Source: Cyclospora cayetanensis (taxonomy: Eukaryota; Apicomplexa; Conoidasida; Eucoccidiorida; Eimeriidae). From it: a DNA stretch of 64,000 nt. Under the pieces are notes generated by a model. It was given only the letters and a program-made list of their open reading frames with translations, was not told the origin of the DNA and did no database searches. Made by a program: the position numbers and the translations under genes. Positions 62,793-64,000 of this stretch are shown here, piece after piece. The stretch covers positions 1 to 64,000 of the forward strand of contig NW_020312192.1 in the NCBI RefSeq assembly GCF_002999335.1, in the 5' to 3' direction. Numbering within the stretch: the stretch's first letter is position 1; each line of letters starts with the position of its first letter.

Positions 62793-63645
62793 ATGGACGC
62801 GGCTGCAGTTGCTGGCACCCACCACACCAGCGGCAGCAGCTGCTGCCGCGCGTTGCAGCAGGGGCTGCAGCAGCAACACCAGCAGCTGCACGAGCACCTC
62901 ATATCCAGTTTTCGTGCTGTCTGCCTTACTGCTTGCGGCCCTGAACAGACTGCCAAGGAGGAGCAGCGGCAGCGATTCACGCTGCTGTCGTCCGGCAGCA
63001 GCTGCAGCAGCCGGGTTGTTGCGCCACGCTACAGCCCTCCACTGCTGCTCGGTTGCAGTCCCCGACAAAAGGGAGAGCTGTATGCTTTGCAGCTTACCGG
63101 TAACAGCGACAGTGGCAGCGGCAGCAGTAGCAGCAGCGCGTTGCTTCCGCGTTAGAGTTTCTCACTTCGAACAGGGGCCGGCGGCTTCAGTAGGGAGGGG
63201 CACGGGCGAGTGGTTTTTCGTTTCAGAGCTCCTGCATTCCTCAGGATCTGGTTATTTCGTGCATTTTGAGTGCCTCCAGCCCTTGCTGGATCCGCTGCAG
63301 GAGCCTGCTCCTGCTGCTCGCTCTCCCTCCGCTCGGGGTGTTTGCTTCTCCAGTCGCGATCCAGACGAAGGGGCCCCTCGTGCTTTGCTGCCGCATGCAC
63401 GACCCTTGAAGGCTGGCGCCTTGTCTGCAGCAGCGTTGCGACGGCTGCAGAAGCAGCAGAGGCAAATTGCAGCGGCAGAGGGCCCTCCTCTGCCTCACGA
63501 ATACGGTCTACTGGTGACAGTGTTGTCTTTACTGACCACCTCTACCTTTGGTGTCCTACCCGCAGCCGTTAGCCTCTCTCACCTTCTGTTGCGCTTTTTT
63601 GTTTGTTTCGGCAGCCTTCGCTTCATGGTCTGGCGTAGTGTGTAG
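62793..63645 (+). CDS. Hypothetical protein, two exons
   Basis: Not recognised. Exon 62793-63099 (ATG in CACCATGG, MDAAAVAGTHHTSG) ends at GGTAACAG and joins in phase to 63227, which follows the strong acceptor TTTTTCGTTTCAG. The product reads through GSGYFVHFECLQPLLDPL and a basic helix (LSAAALRRLQKQQRQIAAAE) to a hydrophobic end (LLVTVLSLLTTSTFGVLPA), with the last in-frame stop at 63643-63645. The phase-correct join supports a real gene; the 3' part may contain another intron (possible acceptor TACCCGCAG near 63563). CAG tracts here give Gln and Ser. No function is proposed. Confidence 0.45.
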
Positions 63646-63854
63646 CTGCTTCGTAGCCAGCGCTGTCGCAACGCCAGCAGCAGCAAGGCAGGGGGAAGGC
63701 ATTACCGTCGGTGATACTTGCGCTTCCCCCTTACCGCCGTCGTGGGGGGCTTGAGGGGGAGGCTGTGCTTCTAGCGCACGAGACTCGGTTTGCCGCAGCA
63801 GAAGTAAAGCCACGAGAGCAGGAGGAGCAGCGGCAGGCACCGACTCGCAGCATC

Positions 63855-63971
63855 CTAAGATCGCATTCGAGTCTTAGGGGGCGCTTTCTTCAGCTTCTTC
63901 GTCGATCCTTTGTCTTTCCATTCTGTCCAGGCTTGCGCTGCCGGGCTGAGTGCTTCTTCTTTGTACATGTC
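63855..63971 (-). CDS. Possible last exon of a minus-strand gene at the right edge
   Basis: Minus-strand sequence GTATACGTAG could be an acceptor. After it, 38 codons starting DMYKEEALSPAAQAWTEW run to a TAG at 63855, with a basic C-terminus (KKLKKAPPKTRMRS). The charged, non-repetitive composition looks like a protein terminus. The rest of the gene would lie beyond the window. No family recognised, and chance is possible. Confidence 0.3.
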   Translation of the reverse strand, partial: DMYKEEALSPAAQAWTEWKDKGSTKKLKKAPPKTRMRS

Positions 63972-64000
63972 CTACGTATACAGCAGCTCTTCAGCTGCAG

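Overview
The window looks like nuclear DNA of an apicomplexan coccidian, most likely an Eimeria species. The signs are many short spliced exons, very dense CAG/CTG tracts read in frame as runs of Gln, Ala, Ser or Leu inside coding exons, simple repeats filling introns and spacers, PAN/Apple-domain secreted proteins, and alternation of repeat-rich stretches with plain ones. The genus is inferred; no species marker was seen. There are no prokaryotic operons, rRNA, CRISPR arrays or intact transposons.

Layout. 1-10.2 kb: a minus-strand Sel1-repeat protein of the HRD3/SEL1L type (ER-associated degradation), 5' end at 10172, probably running off the left edge. 10.2-14.2 kb: repeat-laden spacer. 14.2-21.3 kb: a minus-strand giant Gln-rich HEAT-repeat protein. 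22.4-27.8 kb: a plus-strand secreted PAN/Apple protein, divergent from the HEAT gene across about 1.1 kb. 29.0-29.7 kb: DAD1/Ost2, an oligosaccharyltransferase subunit (plus). 30.2-34.4 kb: a minus-strand Gln-rich protein of unknown function. 35.9-39.7 kb: a WDR82/Swd2 WD40 protein (plus). 44.1-50.5 kb: a Pumilio/PUF RNA-binding protein (plus). 54.2-58.8 kb: a PDK1-like AGC kinase with a C-terminal PH domain (plus). 62.8-63.6 kb: an unrecognised plus-strand gene. The right edge holds a possible last exon of a minus-strand gene. The spacers 39.7-44.1, 50.5-54.2 and 58.9-62.8 kb carry little recognisable coding sequence.

Exon models were built by hand from GT/AG sites. The PUF, PDK1, PAN, DAD1 and HEAT models join in phase throughout, with stops only at the end. 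For WDR82 only the first exon is missing. The SEL1L model is secure exon by exon but some joins are open. The genes are housekeeping or regulatory (ER quality control, N-glycosylation, transcription or chromatin, RNA control, AGC-kinase signalling) plus one likely secretory or micronemal protein. They do not form one pathway, although SEL1L and DAD1 both act in the ER.

Most notable: a PDK1-like kinase with HRDIRPEN and DFD instead of HRDLKPEN and DFG and a roughly 90-residue activation segment; a PUF protein whose repeats 3-8 keep an almost classical recognition code while repeats 1-2 have lost it; and three spacer hairpins whose imperfect pairs mostly become G-U wobbles only if the minus strand is transcribed, suggesting unannotated structured RNAs.
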